A stretch of DNA of 64,000 nt from Streptomyces sp. CB09001 (GTDB lineage Bacteria > Actinomycetota > Actinomycetes > Streptomycetales > Streptomycetaceae). Where the stretch lies: assembly GCF_003369795.1 (NCBI RefSeq), contig NZ_CP026730.1, forward strand, positions 6,997,001 through 7,061,000. The letters run 5' to 3'. The notes under the pieces were generated by a model. It saw nothing but the letters and a program-made list of their open reading frames with translations. It made no database searches and was not told the origin of the DNA. Of this stretch, positions 41,958 to 51,394 are shown piece by piece. Every line of letters starts with the position of its first letter. Position 1 is the first letter of the stretch. Position numbers and translations under genes: made by a program.

Positions 41958-42857
41958 ATGACCTCGGAAGCGATCACCGCGGAGTCCGCGGGCACCTGGC
42001 ACCTCGGCGACCTGCCCGTCCGCCGCGTCGGCTTCGGCGCGATGCGGCTGACGGGCAGCGCCGCCTTCCACCTCGGCACCCCGAGCGACCGCGAACGCTC
42101 CCTCGCCGTACTGCGCCGGGCGGTCGAACTCGGCGTCAACCACATCGACACCGCCGCCTTCTACTTCTCCTCCCTGCGCTCCGCCAACGAGCTGATCAAC
42201 AGCGCGCTGGCGCCCTACGCCGACGACCTGGTCGTCGCCACCAAGGTCGGGCCCTACCGCGACTGGTCGGGGGAGTGGGGCACCTCCGCCCGCCCCGAGG
42301 ACCTGCGCGCCCACGTCGAGGAGAACCTGCGCCAGCTCGGCCGCGACCACCTCGACGTCGTCTACCTGCGCCGCATGCGCCAGGACTCGATCGCGGAGCA
42401 CTTCGGCGCCCTGGCCGAACTGCGCCGGGCGGGACTGATCCGCCACCTCGGCCTCTCCGACGTGGAGCCGCGGCACCTCGCCGAGGCGCAGGCCGTCGCC
42501 CCGGTGGTGAGCGTCCAGAACCGGTTCGGCCTCGGCTTCCACGACCCCGCCACCGACGCGCTCCTCGCCCAGTGCCGCGCCCAGGGCATCGCCTTCGTGC
42601 CGTTCTACGCCATCGCCGGCGAGGCCGGACCGCGGGGCGCCGGCGCCGCCCACGAGGAGGAGGTGCGCGCGGTGGCCCGGGCGCACGGGGCGAGCCCCGC
42701 GCAGGTCAGGATCGCCTGGACCCTGCACCAGGGCCCGCACGTGCTGGCCATCCCCGGCACCGGCGACCCGGAACACCTCGCCGAGAACGTCGCCGCAGGC
42801 GCCCTGCGCCTCACCGACGCGGACCTGGCGCGGCTCGACGGGGCGCGTACGGGCTGA
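41958..42857 (+). CDS. Aldo/keto reductase
   Basis: 299 aa from ATG 41958. The AKR barrel marks are present: GFGAMRLTG near the N terminus, the catalytic Asp in NHIDTAAFY, Lys in VVATKVGPY, and the cofactor-end motif LAIPGTGDPEHLAENV. The usual active-site Tyr is likely the one at HIDTAAFYF. The substrate is unknown. GAGACT lies 6 nt upstream of the ATG and could be a leaderless -10 box. It follows chiF by 28 bp. Confidence 0.85.
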   Translation: MTSEAITAESAGTWHLGDLPVRRVGFGAMRLTGSAAFHLGTPSDRERSLAVLRRAVELGVNHIDTAAFYFSSLRSANELINSALAPYADDLVVATKVGPYRDWSGEWGTSARPEDLRAHVEENLRQLGRDHLDVVYLRRMRQDSIAEHFGALAELRRAGLIRHLGLSDVEPRHLAEAQAVAPVVSVQNRFGLGFHDPATDALLAQCRAQGIAFVPFYAIAGEAGPRGAGAAHEEEVRAVARAHGASPAQVRIAWTLHQGPHVLAIPGTGDPEHLAENVAAGALRLTDADLARLDGARTG

Positions 42858-42894
42858 CCCCCGCCGCACCGGGCCCGATCCCGCGGGCGGGGAC

Positions 42895-42922
42895 TTGGCG
42901 TCCAGGGAGTTTTACGTATAAC
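42895..42922 (+). promoter_or_regulatory. Promoter of the VOC-family gene at 42957
   Basis: TTGGCG (42895-42900), 16 bp, TATAAC (42917-42922), about 35 bp before the ATG. The -10 lies in an AT-rich patch flanked by GGGAG and CTCCC. Confidence 0.5.
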
Positions 42923-42956
42923 CTCTCCCGTCAATCGCCCGTCCCGGAAGGTGCCG

Positions 42957-43352
42957 ATGACACGCATCGCCCTGGTCGCCCTCGTCGTCGACGACTACGA
43001 CGAGGCGATCCGCTTCTACACCGAGGCCCTCGGCTTCCGCCTCGCCGAGGACAGGCCCCGGCCCGACGGCTCCCGCTGGGTCGTGGTCGAGCCCGGCGGC
43101 CCGGACACGGGTACCGCCCTGCTGCTGGCCCGCGCCAAGGGTGAGGTCCAGCGGGCCCGGGTCGGCGACCAGACGGGCGGGCGCGTCGGGTTCTTCCTGT
43201 ACACCGACGACTTCGCCCGCGACCACGCCCGCATGACCGCGGCGGGCGTGACTTTCCTGGAGGAGCCCCGGCACGAGCCCTACGGTTCGGTCGCCGTCTT
43301 CCAGGACCTGTACGGCAACCGCTGGGACCTGCTCCAGCCCGTCGCCCCCTGA
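42957..43352 (+). CDS. VOC-superfamily (glyoxalase/bleomycin-resistance-like) protein
   Basis: 131 aa from ATG 42957; GGAAGG is correctly spaced for it. The single betaalphabetabetabeta pair is clear: VALVVDDYDEAIRFYTEALGF at the start and VFQDLYGNRWDLLQP at the end. Such proteins are small metal-dependent lyases, dioxygenases or binders of toxic compounds. No partner is informative. The adenosine deaminase gene follows by 35 bp on the same strand and is probably cotranscribed. Confidence 0.85.
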   Translation: MTRIALVALVVDDYDEAIRFYTEALGFRLAEDRPRPDGSRWVVVEPGGPDTGTALLLARAKGEVQRARVGDQTGGRVGFFLYTDDFARDHARMTAAGVTFLEEPRHEPYGSVAVFQDLYGNRWDLLQPVAP

Positions 43353-43387
43353 TCGTCCCCCCCAGAACCGTCGAGGAACCCCCGCAC

Positions 43388-44467
43388 ATGTCATCTACGC
43401 GCATAGACACCGAGACCCTCCGCCGCCTCCCCAAGGCGGTCCTGCACGACCACCTCGACGGCGGCCTGCGCCCGGCGACCGTCGTGGAGCTGGCGCGGAG
43501 CGTCGGCCACACCCTGCCCACCACCGACCCCGACGCGCTGGCCGCCTGGTACTACGAGGCCGCCAACTCCGGCGACCTGGTGCGCTACATCGCCACCTTC
43601 GAGCACACCCTCGCCGTGATGCAGACCCGGGAGGGGCTGCTGCGCACCGCCGAGGAGTACGTCCTCGACCTCGCCGCCGACGGCGTCGTCTACGGCGAGG
43701 TCCGCTACGCCCCCGAGCTGATGACCGCCGGCGGGCTCACCCTCGCCGAGGTCGTGGAGACCGTCCAGGAGGGGCTGGCGGCCGGGATGGCCAAGGCCGC
43801 GGCGGCGGGCACCCCGGTCCGGGTCGGCACCCTGCTGTGCGGCATGCGGATGTTCGACCGGGTCCGCGAGGCCGCCGGCCTCGCGGTCGCCTTCCGGGAC
43901 GCCGGGGTCGTCGGCTTCGACATCGCTGGCGCCGAGGACGGCTTCCCGCCCGCCGGCCACCTCGACGCCTTCGAGTACCTGCGCCGCGAGAACGTGCCCT
44001 TCACCATCCACGCCGGGGAGGCGCACGGGCTGCCCAGCATCCACCAGGCCCTCCAGGTGTGCGGCGCCCAGCGCATCGGCCACGGCGTGCGCATCACCGA
44101 CGACATCCCCGACCTGGCGGCGGGAAAGCTCGGCCGGCTCGCGGCCTGGGTGCGCGACCGCCGGATCGCCCTGGAGATGTGCCCGACCTCCAACCTCCAG
44201 ACCGGCGCCGCCACCTCCATCGCCGGGCATCCGATCACCGCGCTGAAGGACCTCGGCTTCCGCGTCACCCTCAACACCGACAACCGCCTCGTCTCGGGCA
44301 CGACCATGACGCGCGAGATGTCCCTGCTGGTCGAGCAGGCGGGCTGGGGCGTCGAGGACCTGCGCACGGTCACCGTGAACGCCCTCAAGAGCGCCTTCCT
44401 CCCCTTCGACGAGCGCAACAGCCTCATCCGGGACGTGGTCCTGCCGGGCTACGCGTCCGCGCTCTGA
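43388..44467 (+). CDS. add: Adenosine deaminase
   Basis: 359 aa from ATG 43388 with GAGGAAC upstream. The zinc and catalytic motifs are in order: HDHLDGGLRP (about 18-27), IHAGEAHGLPS with the proton-relay Glu (about 212-222), RIGHGVRI, and LNTDNRLVSG near 297. It converts adenosine or deoxyadenosine to inosine. Length is normal for the family (about 340-360). Streptomyces has several copies, so this need not be the main one. Its last 19 bp overlap the convergent DinB-like gene. Confidence 0.9.
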   Translation: MSSTRIDTETLRRLPKAVLHDHLDGGLRPATVVELARSVGHTLPTTDPDALAAWYYEAANSGDLVRYIATFEHTLAVMQTREGLLRTAEEYVLDLAADGVVYGEVRYAPELMTAGGLTLAEVVETVQEGLAAGMAKAAAAGTPVRVGTLLCGMRMFDRVREAAGLAVAFRDAGVVGFDIAGAEDGFPPAGHLDAFEYLRRENVPFTIHAGEAHGLPSIHQALQVCGAQRIGHGVRITDDIPDLAAGKLGRLAAWVRDRRIALEMCPTSNLQTGAATSIAGHPITALKDLGFRVTLNTDNRLVSGTTMTREMSLLVEQAGWGVEDLRTVTVNALKSAFLPFDERNSLIRDVVLPGYASAL

Positions 44468-44964
44468 ACGAGCCCGCGCACATAGGCGGCCTGTCCGACG
44501 TGCTGGAGATCGTCGGACAGGACGCTGACCAGCCGCACGGCGAGCGTGACCGGCGGATCCCAGTGGTCGTCGACGACCCGCTCCAGGTCCTTCGCGGTCA
44601 GGGAGCGCAGGGCCGTCAACGTCTGCTCGTGCACGGCGTCGTAGTAGCCGGTCAGCAGCTCGCCCGAGTCGACCCGCACCTTCGCGACCTCGGCGGGACT
44701 GTGGCCGTACCCGGTGTCGCGGCGGGGCAGCCCCAGGCCGAAGCGTTTCTCCCACTCCCCGGTGAGCCACACCTGGTCGAGCCCGAAGGCGTCGGCCATG
44801 TGGTCGTCCTGGACGCGGGTGAGATGCCAGACCAGCCAGGCGACGGAATTGGCGTCGGCGGCGGGGCGGGCGTTCAGGCCGTCGGGGTCCAGGCCCTCGA
44901 CGGCGGCGTGGACTTCTTCCTGGATGCGGCCGTAGCCCTCGATGAGGATGTCCTTCGCATGCAT
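44449..44964 (-). CDS. DinB/DUF664-like four-helix protein
   Basis: 171 aa from ATG 44964. All-helical, with histidines placed as in the DinB/YfiT metal site: AWLVWHLTRVQDDHM, then LSDDLQHVGQAAYVRGL. Members are mycothiol- or bacillithiol-dependent transferases or uncharacterised. A mycothiol-linked role is possible in Streptomyces but not shown. Its 3' end overlaps add by 19 bp on the opposite strand. Confidence 0.82.
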   Translation of the reverse strand: MHAKDILIEGYGRIQEEVHAAVEGLDPDGLNARPAADANSVAWLVWHLTRVQDDHMADAFGLDQVWLTGEWEKRFGLGLPRRDTGYGHSPAEVAKVRVDSGELLTGYYDAVHEQTLTALRSLTAKDLERVVDDHWDPPVTLAVRLVSVLSDDLQHVGQAAYVRGLVQSADA

Positions 44965-45004
44965 GCGTCCACCTTCGCGCAGTCCGCCCGCCCGCGCCCC
45001 CCGT

Positions 45005-45034
45005 TCACCCGCTTCCCACTCACCCGCTGCCCGT
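45005..45034. repeat. 15-bp tandem duplication at the lysR stop codon
   Basis: Units 45005-45019 and 45020-45034 match at 12 of 15 bases; the second starts with the stop codon of the minus-strand LysR gene. Confidence 0.6.
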
Positions 45035-45904
45035 CTCCAGCAGCCCCATCAGCGCCCGCGCCGCCGGGCTGGTCGCCTGCGCGGACGGCAGCAGCGCGAT
45101 GGTCTCGTACTCCGTGCCGTCCGCGTCCTTGAGCGGCAGTGAGGTGAGGGCGGCCCGCTTGTGGCGGAAGTGCCGCGGCACGACCGCGATGCCGAGGTTC
45201 TCGTCGATCAGGTCGAGCAGCCCGTGCACGTCGTTCACCTCCAGCGGCACGGTCCGCCGCACGCCCGCCGCGGCGAAGACGGCGTCGGTGACGCGGCGCG
45301 GACCCCAGTCCGGGTGGAAGTCGACGAACACCTCGTCGGCCAGGTCCTGCGGAGTGAGCACCGCGCCGTCCGCCGCCAGCCGGTGGTCCGGGTGGCACAG
45401 CACCGTCATCGGCTCGCCCGCCAGTGAGACCGAGCGCAACTGGTCCGTGTCCGCCTGGGTGCGGTACGCGAACGCCAGGTCGAGCCGCCCCGCCGCGACC
45501 TCCTCCGCCAGCTCCCCGGAGCCCGCCTGCCGCAGCCGGATCTCCACGTCCGGGTGGCCGCGCCGGAACGCGGCCAGCAGCCGGGCCACCGGCACCCCGG
45601 CGATGCACTGCTCGGCGCCCAGCGACAGTGTCCCGCGCAGCACCCCCTGCACCGCGGCGACCGCCTCGTGCGCCGAGCGCACCTGGGCGAGGATCCGCCG
45701 GGCCTCCTCCAGCAGCGCCCGCCCGGCCTCCGTCAGCGTCACCCGGCGGGTGGTGCGCACGAACAGCGGTGCCCGCAGCTCCCGCTCCAGCGCCCGGATC
45801 GACGCCGACAGGCCCGACTGGGACACCAGCAGGCGTTCCGCCGCGCGGGTGAAGTGCTGGTCCTCGGCGACCGCCACGAAGTGCTGGAGATGACGCAGTT
45901 CCAT
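45020..45904 (-). CDS. LysR-family transcription regulator
   Basis: 294 aa from ATG 45904. The winged helix-turn-helix (1-60) reads MELRHLQHFVAVAEDQHFTR and AAERLLVSQSGLSASIRALE. The ligand-binding domain follows (about 90-290). It is divergent from an aldo/keto reductase gene 128 bp away, the standard LysR arrangement, so it probably controls that gene in response to an aldehyde or similar ligand. A TAGGCT box (45913-45918) lies 8 nt upstream of the start. Confidence 0.9.
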   Translation of the reverse strand: MELRHLQHFVAVAEDQHFTRAAERLLVSQSGLSASIRALERELRAPLFVRTTRRVTLTEAGRALLEEARRILAQVRSAHEAVAAVQGVLRGTLSLGAEQCIAGVPVARLLAAFRRGHPDVEIRLRQAGSGELAEEVAAGRLDLAFAYRTQADTDQLRSVSLAGEPMTVLCHPDHRLAADGAVLTPQDLADEVFVDFHPDWGPRRVTDAVFAAAGVRRTVPLEVNDVHGLLDLIDENLGIAVVPRHFRHKRAALTSLPLKDADGTEYETIALLPSAQATSPAARALMGLLETGSG

Positions 45905-46031
45905 GACTCAGAAGCCTAACCGCGCAATCCCATCGGATTCTTCTGTTGGACCACTGCACGCAGGTCACGCGAGAGTGGAGGACGGTTCCGCCCAAGCCCC
46001 GTACCTCGGGGTCAACCCCTCTGGAGTCGCG

Positions 46032-47024
<993 letters not shown>

Positions 47025-47070
47025 GTCCTGTCCGCCGGACAGGCCCCAGGGGGCGACCCGGCGGGACGTG

Positions 47071-47113
47071 CACGGCGGTTCCGGAGGCGTAGGTCGCCTC
47101 CGGAACCGCCGTG
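47071..47113. terminator. Strong bidirectional terminator
   Basis: A perfect 19-bp stem (47071-47089 with 47095-47113) and a 5-nt loop (TAGGT) lie between the reductase stop and the convergent NTF2-like gene. It should stop transcription from both sides. Confidence 0.8.
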
Positions 47114-47130
47114 TGCGCGTCCCTCGGCGC

Positions 47131-47514
47131 TCACGCCCCCGCGGGCACCCGGTCCAGGAAGCCGAACACCGACCGGATGCGGTCCCCGCCGTCCAGGGTG
47201 ATCACGTCGAACCCGGCCACCGGTGCCCGGTCCTCCTCGGCGTCGCTCACCAGCTCCCAGGAGAAGCGCGCCGTGTCGTGGTGCCCGTCGACCGCGCCCG
47301 ACAGCCGGAAGGTGAACCCGGGGAACTGCTCGTGCGCCGCCGCGATCACGGCGGCGATCTGCTCGTGGCCGCGCACGTCGGCCAGGGGGTCGGTGTAGCC
47401 GCCGTCCTCCGTCCAGGCCGCGGCGACCGCCTTGGCCACCGCGTCCGGACCCGCGTTCCAGGCCTCGAAGTAGCGGGCGACGGCGTCCTCGTAACGGCGG
47501 GTGGGTGCGGACAT
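47131..47514 (-). CDS. SnoaL/NTF2-like protein
   Basis: 127 aa from ATG 47514 with GGAGG upstream. The alpha+beta barrel pattern is seen in RYFEAWNAGPDAVAKAVAAAWTE near the start and GHEQIAAVIAAAHEQFPGF further on. Such proteins are polyketide cyclases, dehydratases or ligand binders; without context the reaction cannot be named. Confidence 0.82.
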   Translation of the reverse strand: MSAPTRRYEDAVARYFEAWNAGPDAVAKAVAAAWTEDGGYTDPLADVRGHEQIAAVIAAAHEQFPGFTFRLSGAVDGHHDTARFSWELVSDAEEDRAPVAGFDVITLDGGDRIRSVFGFLDRVPAGA

Positions 47515-47848
47515 GGCGATCAGCCTCCATAGGGGTGGGTGTGCTGGTCAGGGGCCGGGCCCCGGTCTCGGTGACCCGGTACGACCACCCTGCCCGCGTC
47601 CGCCGGCGCCGTCGATTACCCCCGGGGTCATGGCACGCGGCGCTGCGGCGGCGCGGCATTTCGGCCAACCGGCGCCGCGAATATGCCAGGAGACTGGCCG
47701 GAAATTCATGGTGACAGTGGTTCAGTAGTGAACATACTCACCACTAGGGCCTTTCACACCATGCGACAGCGCCCTCACGCACAGCACACGAGCCGCACGG
47801 ACGTCATGCCGGACCGGCAGGCGGGCTGAGTGACGGGGGAGGGTAGCA
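47515..47848. other. 334-bp gap with an inverted repeat, no gene seen
   Basis: Divergent region between the NTF2-like gene and the TTA-containing gene. An AT-richer patch contains AGTGG (47717-47721) and CCACT (47741-47745) around TAGTG/CACTA, with a possible TTCAGT, 18 bp, TAGGGC promoter (47721-47750) reading rightward. Short ORFs here lack ribosome sites and codon bias. Confidence 0.4.
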
Positions 47849-48259
47849 GTGCACGACGAGTTCCTGTGCCATGTCACCGCCTACGGTGTCTGTGACGGCC
47901 GGCGCATCGGCGTCCCCCTGGGCACCTACCGGGCTCCCACCCTGGCGCTGGCCCTGTGGTGGCTGCGGGACCGGGCGATGTGGATCGCCGAGCGGCTGGA
48001 TCCGCAGCCCGACACCCCCCACTTACCGCGCGGCGCCCTGACTCCCGTCGCCGACGACGCGCCCGACGTGCCGCTCAGGCTGCGCGCCTGGTGCGCAGAC
48101 GACGTACAACAGGAGCTGGTCGCCGACGAGTTGGCCGCGGGGAACCTGGTACGCCTCGCGACCAGTGACGAGACCACGGAGTACGAACTGATGGCCGAGT
48201 CCGTGGACGCGCTGCGGATGCAGCGGGCCGCGCCACCTCTGGTCGTCCCCGTCGCGTGA
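47849..48259 (+). CDS. Conserved hypothetical protein with a TTA codon
   Basis: 136 aa from GTG 47849, GGAGGG upstream. It begins HDEFLCHVTAYGVCDGRRIG and has no signal peptide or membrane segment; a small mixed alpha/beta domain is likely (RLRAWCADDVQQELVADELA). Codon 59 is TTA (48023-48025), so expression should depend on bldA. I do not recognise the family. Its stop is 27 bp from that of the convergent membrane protein gene. Confidence 0.72.
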   Translation: MHDEFLCHVTAYGVCDGRRIGVPLGTYRAPTLALALWWLRDRAMWIAERLDPQPDTPHLPRGALTPVADDAPDVPLRLRAWCADDVQQELVADELAAGNLVRLATSDETTEYELMAESVDALRMQRAAPPLVVPVA

Positions 48260-48285
48260 ACGTCCGCGCCCCGGGGCGCCCCCCC

Positions 48286-49617
48286 TCAGAACCGGACCCG
48301 GCGGGACCGGCCGCCCAGCCACCGTGCGAGCAGCGCGCCCAGGAACCCGGCGACCAGCCCCCACAGCAGCGCGAGACCCACCGCACCCCACAGACGCGGC
48401 CGCAGGAACACCTGCCCGGCCAGCCCGCCGCCCAGGTCGCCGATGCCGAGCACCGACAGCCCGTAGTGGGCGGAGACCCGGCCGACCAGGCCGATCACCA
48501 GAACGGTGAGCGCCAGGGCGACGGCCATGTGCACGGCGTGCAGCCAGGCCGGCAGGCGGGCCGGACAGCGGGACGCCATGAGGAATCCGGCCGACAGGAC
48601 CAGCACCGCCGCGGCGACCAGGAGCCACCACATCCGCCCGTCGTGCTCGGCGAGCGTGCCCACGTTCACGGTCGAGACGTCGGGCGTGCGCAGCACCTCG
48701 TCGAGGACCCGAGGCATCGGGAGCCCGAACGGCCCCTCCACCCGCCCGTTCCAGGTCGCCCCGAGGCCGATCGTGAGCGCTGGCCAGGCCAGGTTCGGGA
48801 GCCCGAGCAGCAGCACGGCGAAGGTGTCCGCGGGACGGTCCCGCGTCGCCGCGGCGACCAGCGCGACGACGACACCGACGACCACGTACGCGAGCAGCAG
48901 CGCCACCATCGCGTACGCGGCCGGCCGCACCGACGTCCGCAGCCGCGGCAGCCGACCGGGCAGCGGCGCCCGGTGCGAGACCAGCAGGGCGAGGACGAGC
49001 ACCCCCGCCAGCCACAGCAGACCGAAGAGGACGGTCAGCGGCACGTCCGTGGTGAAACCGACCGTCGGACGCACGCCGAACAGGTCGCCGAGGTCACTCA
49101 GCAGCCCCTCCCCGAGGGAGACCTCGAACGTCTGCCGCGCCGCGAACCCCGCCCCGAGGAGGGCGAGCAGCCACAGGACCGCGATCCGCCCCGCCCAGCC
49201 CGCCAGCTCCCGCGCGCCGGCGACGGCCCGGTGGCGCAACGGGCGCAGGAAGCCCCGGGCGATCACCAGCGCACCGGTCAGGGTGACGGACAGCGGCATC
49301 ACGGTCAGCCCCGCGTCGGTGGCCGCCAGCTCACCCGCGTCGCCGGACATCTCCACCGCACCGCCCACGGAGGTGACGAACGTCGCCACGACGACCCGGG
49401 GAAAGGCGCGGTCGGGCAGGTCCGCGGCACCGGCCGCCCACAGCCCGAGCGCGGCCACGCCCCCCATGGCGACCAGCCCGGCCAGCACCGTGCCCAGGGC
49501 CTGCGCCCAGCCGTGCCGGGCGACCGCCCGGCCGGACGAACCGGGAGGCCCCGGAGCTCCGGGAGAGCCAGGAGGCCCGGGGGGCACGGGTGGTACTGCG
49601 GGGGTTTGCGGACTCAC
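48286..49617 (-). CDS. Streptophobe-family polytopic membrane protein
   Basis: 443 aa from GTG 49617. The first 30 residues are a collagen-like Pro/Gly run (PPGPPGSPGAPGPPG), then about ten membrane helices in two blocks with a polar loop at about 170-200 and an extracellular segment near 300. Repeated LG, LLG and VV-rich helices match the large hydrophobic 'streptophobe' family restricted to actinomycetes. Function unknown. The last residues are Arg-rich (RWLGGRSRRVRF), suiting the cytoplasmic side. Confidence 0.78.
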   Translation of the reverse strand: MSPQTPAVPPVPPGPPGSPGAPGPPGSSGRAVARHGWAQALGTVLAGLVAMGGVAALGLWAAGAADLPDRAFPRVVVATFVTSVGGAVEMSGDAGELAATDAGLTVMPLSVTLTGALVIARGFLRPLRHRAVAGARELAGWAGRIAVLWLLALLGAGFAARQTFEVSLGEGLLSDLGDLFGVRPTVGFTTDVPLTVLFGLLWLAGVLVLALLVSHRAPLPGRLPRLRTSVRPAAYAMVALLLAYVVVGVVVALVAAATRDRPADTFAVLLLGLPNLAWPALTIGLGATWNGRVEGPFGLPMPRVLDEVLRTPDVSTVNVGTLAEHDGRMWWLLVAAAVLVLSAGFLMASRCPARLPAWLHAVHMAVALALTVLVIGLVGRVSAHYGLSVLGIGDLGGGLAGQVFLRPRLWGAVGLALLWGLVAGFLGALLARWLGGRSRRVRF

Positions 49618-49712
49618 GCTGCCACGCTAAGCAGCCCCCGCCGGGCACGCCCGCCGACAGGGCCGTACGCGCCGGACGGCGGGTCCGGCCCCGGCCGGGG
49701 ACCGTACGGCGT

Positions 49713-50126
49713 TCAGAGCGCCCGCACGACCAGGGCGTAGTCGCCGAGGCCCAGCAGACGGCCGGGCGGCAGCTCGCCTTGGGTGGTGAAGAGCGCGAGA
49801 AGGCGGGCGCTCAGGGTGTCGAACGCGACGTCCAGCACCGTGCCCCGCTCGGTGCCCGTCTCGGTGAGGATCCGGCGGCCCAGCAGATCCTGGTGGGGCG
49901 GCACCGGTTCCGGGGCGGCGGACCCTACCCGCACCGCGCCCGGTCCGACGGCGTGCACGGCGCCCCAGGGCAGCGCCGTCTCCTTCCTGAACCGGCCGCC
50001 GCTCCACCGGACATGGCTGACGGAGCCGGAGACGACGTCGACGTCCAGGGACGTCACGGTGCCGAGCGGCGCGGCGCCCTCCCGCGGTACCACCGGCAGC
50101 CCGCACACCTCGGTGAACAGCATCAT
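49713..50126 (-). CDS. PRC-barrel domain protein, downstream copy
   Basis: 137 aa from ATG 50126, which overlaps the stop of the upstream PRC gene (ATGA), so the two are translationally coupled. Two barrel-like halves: GTVTSLDVDVVSGSVSHVRW and GRRILTETGTERGTVLDVAF. PRC barrels bind nucleic acids or proteins, for example in RimM and photosynthetic reaction centres; here the role is unknown. Confidence 0.75.
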   Translation of the reverse strand: MMLFTEVCGLPVVPREGAAPLGTVTSLDVDVVSGSVSHVRWSGGRFRKETALPWGAVHAVGPGAVRVGSAAPEPVPPHQDLLGRRILTETGTERGTVLDVAFDTLSARLLALFTTQGELPPGRLLGLGDYALVVRAL

Positions 50127-50707
50127 GGCAGCGGTCCCCGCCACGGGCCGGGCACACCGCCGACCAGGGCGGCGAAGCCGGGCAGGTCGTCCGCGACGTG
50201 CCGGACCGCGCCGTCGGGAAGCACCAGGACCCGGCCGGTGACGGTGAGGGTCCCGCCCCGCGCCACGTACACCCGGCGCCGGTGCCGGGTGGGGCCCGGC
50301 ACGAACCGCCGGCTCGCCGCCACCCGGAAGCCGACCACCCGGCCGCCGGTGCCGCCCTCCACCACGACGTCGAGCACCGTGCCGATCTCCGTCCCCGCCT
50401 CGGTCAGCACCCGCGCCCCCCGCAACCTGGCCCGGAGGTTCTGCTGGTGCGCCGTCATCGCCGCCGCGTTCACCAGGCCCCGCCGGTCCCGGATCATCAC
50501 CGCGTCATGGCCCAGCGCGTACACGGCCGACCACGGCAGGCCCTCCTTGAGCGGCCCGGACAGCAGGCCCCGTCCCGTCAGCGTGAAACCGGTGATCCGC
50601 TCCGCCGCGGCGTCGCATACGGTGTCCTTGACATGGGCGACGGCATCGCCGCCGAGGGTCACCACCGGCCGGGTGGTGAGGCTTCGCGCGGCCATCAGTT
50701 CGTGCAT
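50123..50707 (-). CDS. PRC-barrel domain protein, upstream copy
   Basis: 194 aa from ATG 50707, with GGAAGGG upstream. It has the same two-half organisation as its neighbour (DTVCDAAAERITGFTLTG, LTEAGTEIGTVLDVVVEGG) and shares about one third identity by eye, so the pair arose by duplication. It sits 167 bp from the divergent anti-sigma-type gene. Function unknown. Confidence 0.78.
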   Translation of the reverse strand: MHELMAARSLTTRPVVTLGGDAVAHVKDTVCDAAAERITGFTLTGRGLLSGPLKEGLPWSAVYALGHDAVMIRDRRGLVNAAAMTAHQQNLRARLRGARVLTEAGTEIGTVLDVVVEGGTGGRVVGFRVAASRRFVPGPTRHRRRVYVARGGTLTVTGRVLVLPDGAVRHVADDLPGFAALVGGVPGPWRGPLP

Positions 50708-50798
50708 CGCACACCCTTCCCCCGTCCCGATCGCACACCTTCTCGAACCACGGGTTCCCCGGACCACTGTGACGATGCCCGCACTGTGCAGAGACGTG

Positions 50799-50823
50799 GA
50801 CTGCGACGCGCGGCTCGGGGTAC
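50799..50823 (+). promoter_or_regulatory. SigB-type promoter candidate of the ATPase gene
   Basis: GACT (50799-50802), 15 bp, GGGTAC (50818-50823). The expected transcript start is about 45 nt before the ATG at 50875. Confidence 0.5.
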
Positions 50824-50874
50824 GAGGACAGGTGCAGCAGCGTCCGGCCAGTCCGGCTTCCGAGAGAGAAACGC

Positions 50875-51330
50875 ATGACCGAGTACCTGGACGGGGCAGT
50901 GATACCGACTGGTTTCGACGTACCCGTTGAACCGCTCAGGCGGGCGGCACACTACTCCGGTGAGCCGGGATGCATAGCGCAGGCGCGTTCCTTCGCCTCG
51001 CTCTTCCTCGACCAGCTGAGGACCGAGTGGTGCGCCACGATCGGCCCCCGTGCCGACGGTGCGGTGCTGCTCGTGGTGAGCGAGCTGGTCACCAACGCCG
51101 ACCGGCACAGCCGGGGCCCGTACATAGTGGAGCTGGAGGGCACGGGTACCTCGGTGGCGGTGACCGTGTACGACAGCAGCGGCGCGGTGCCGGAGCGCTT
51201 CCCCCGAGACCCCGAACGCGTCGGGCGGCACGGCCTGGAGATCGTGCACGCACTGGTGGAGACGGTCGTCGTCGAACGCGTCCCGGTCGGCAAGCGGGTA
51301 CGCGCGGTGGTGCCCCTCACCGAAGGCTGA
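50875..51330 (+). CDS. HATPase_c anti-sigma-factor-like protein (RsbW/SpoIIAB type)
   Basis: 151 aa from ATG 50875. The Bergerat fold is compact: N box LLVVSELVTNADRHS (about 64-78), G1 box VYDSSGAVPE, G2 region GRHGLEIVHALVE. Single-domain ATPases of this kind are Ser kinases that bind sigma factors or anti-anti-sigma factors. It faces sigL across a shared hairpin, and a SigB-type promoter lies upstream. Action on SigL or a relative is likely but not shown. Confidence 0.85.
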   Translation: MTEYLDGAVIPTGFDVPVEPLRRAAHYSGEPGCIAQARSFASLFLDQLRTEWCATIGPRADGAVLLVVSELVTNADRHSRGPYIVELEGTGTSVAVTVYDSSGAVPERFPRDPERVGRHGLEIVHALVETVVVERVPVGKRVRAVVPLTEG

Positions 51331-51372
51331 CCCGTTCGGCGCTGACCTCACCGAACGCCGAGGGGCACCACC
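51306..51372. terminator. Nested inverted repeats between the ATPase gene and sigL
   Basis: A 13-bp arm (51306-51318, inside the ATPase gene's last codons) pairs with 51360-51372; inside it CGTTCGG pairs with CCGAACG (51333-51339, 51351-51357). A bidirectional terminator for these convergent genes. Confidence 0.6.
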
Positions 51373-51394
51373 GTCGTCGTCGCGCGGCGAGGGC

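Noticed and set aside
47501..47728. Short plus-strand ORFs in the 334-bp gap
   Set aside because: No ribosome site, Pro/Arg-rich shadow-type translation and overlap with the NTF2-like gene start.
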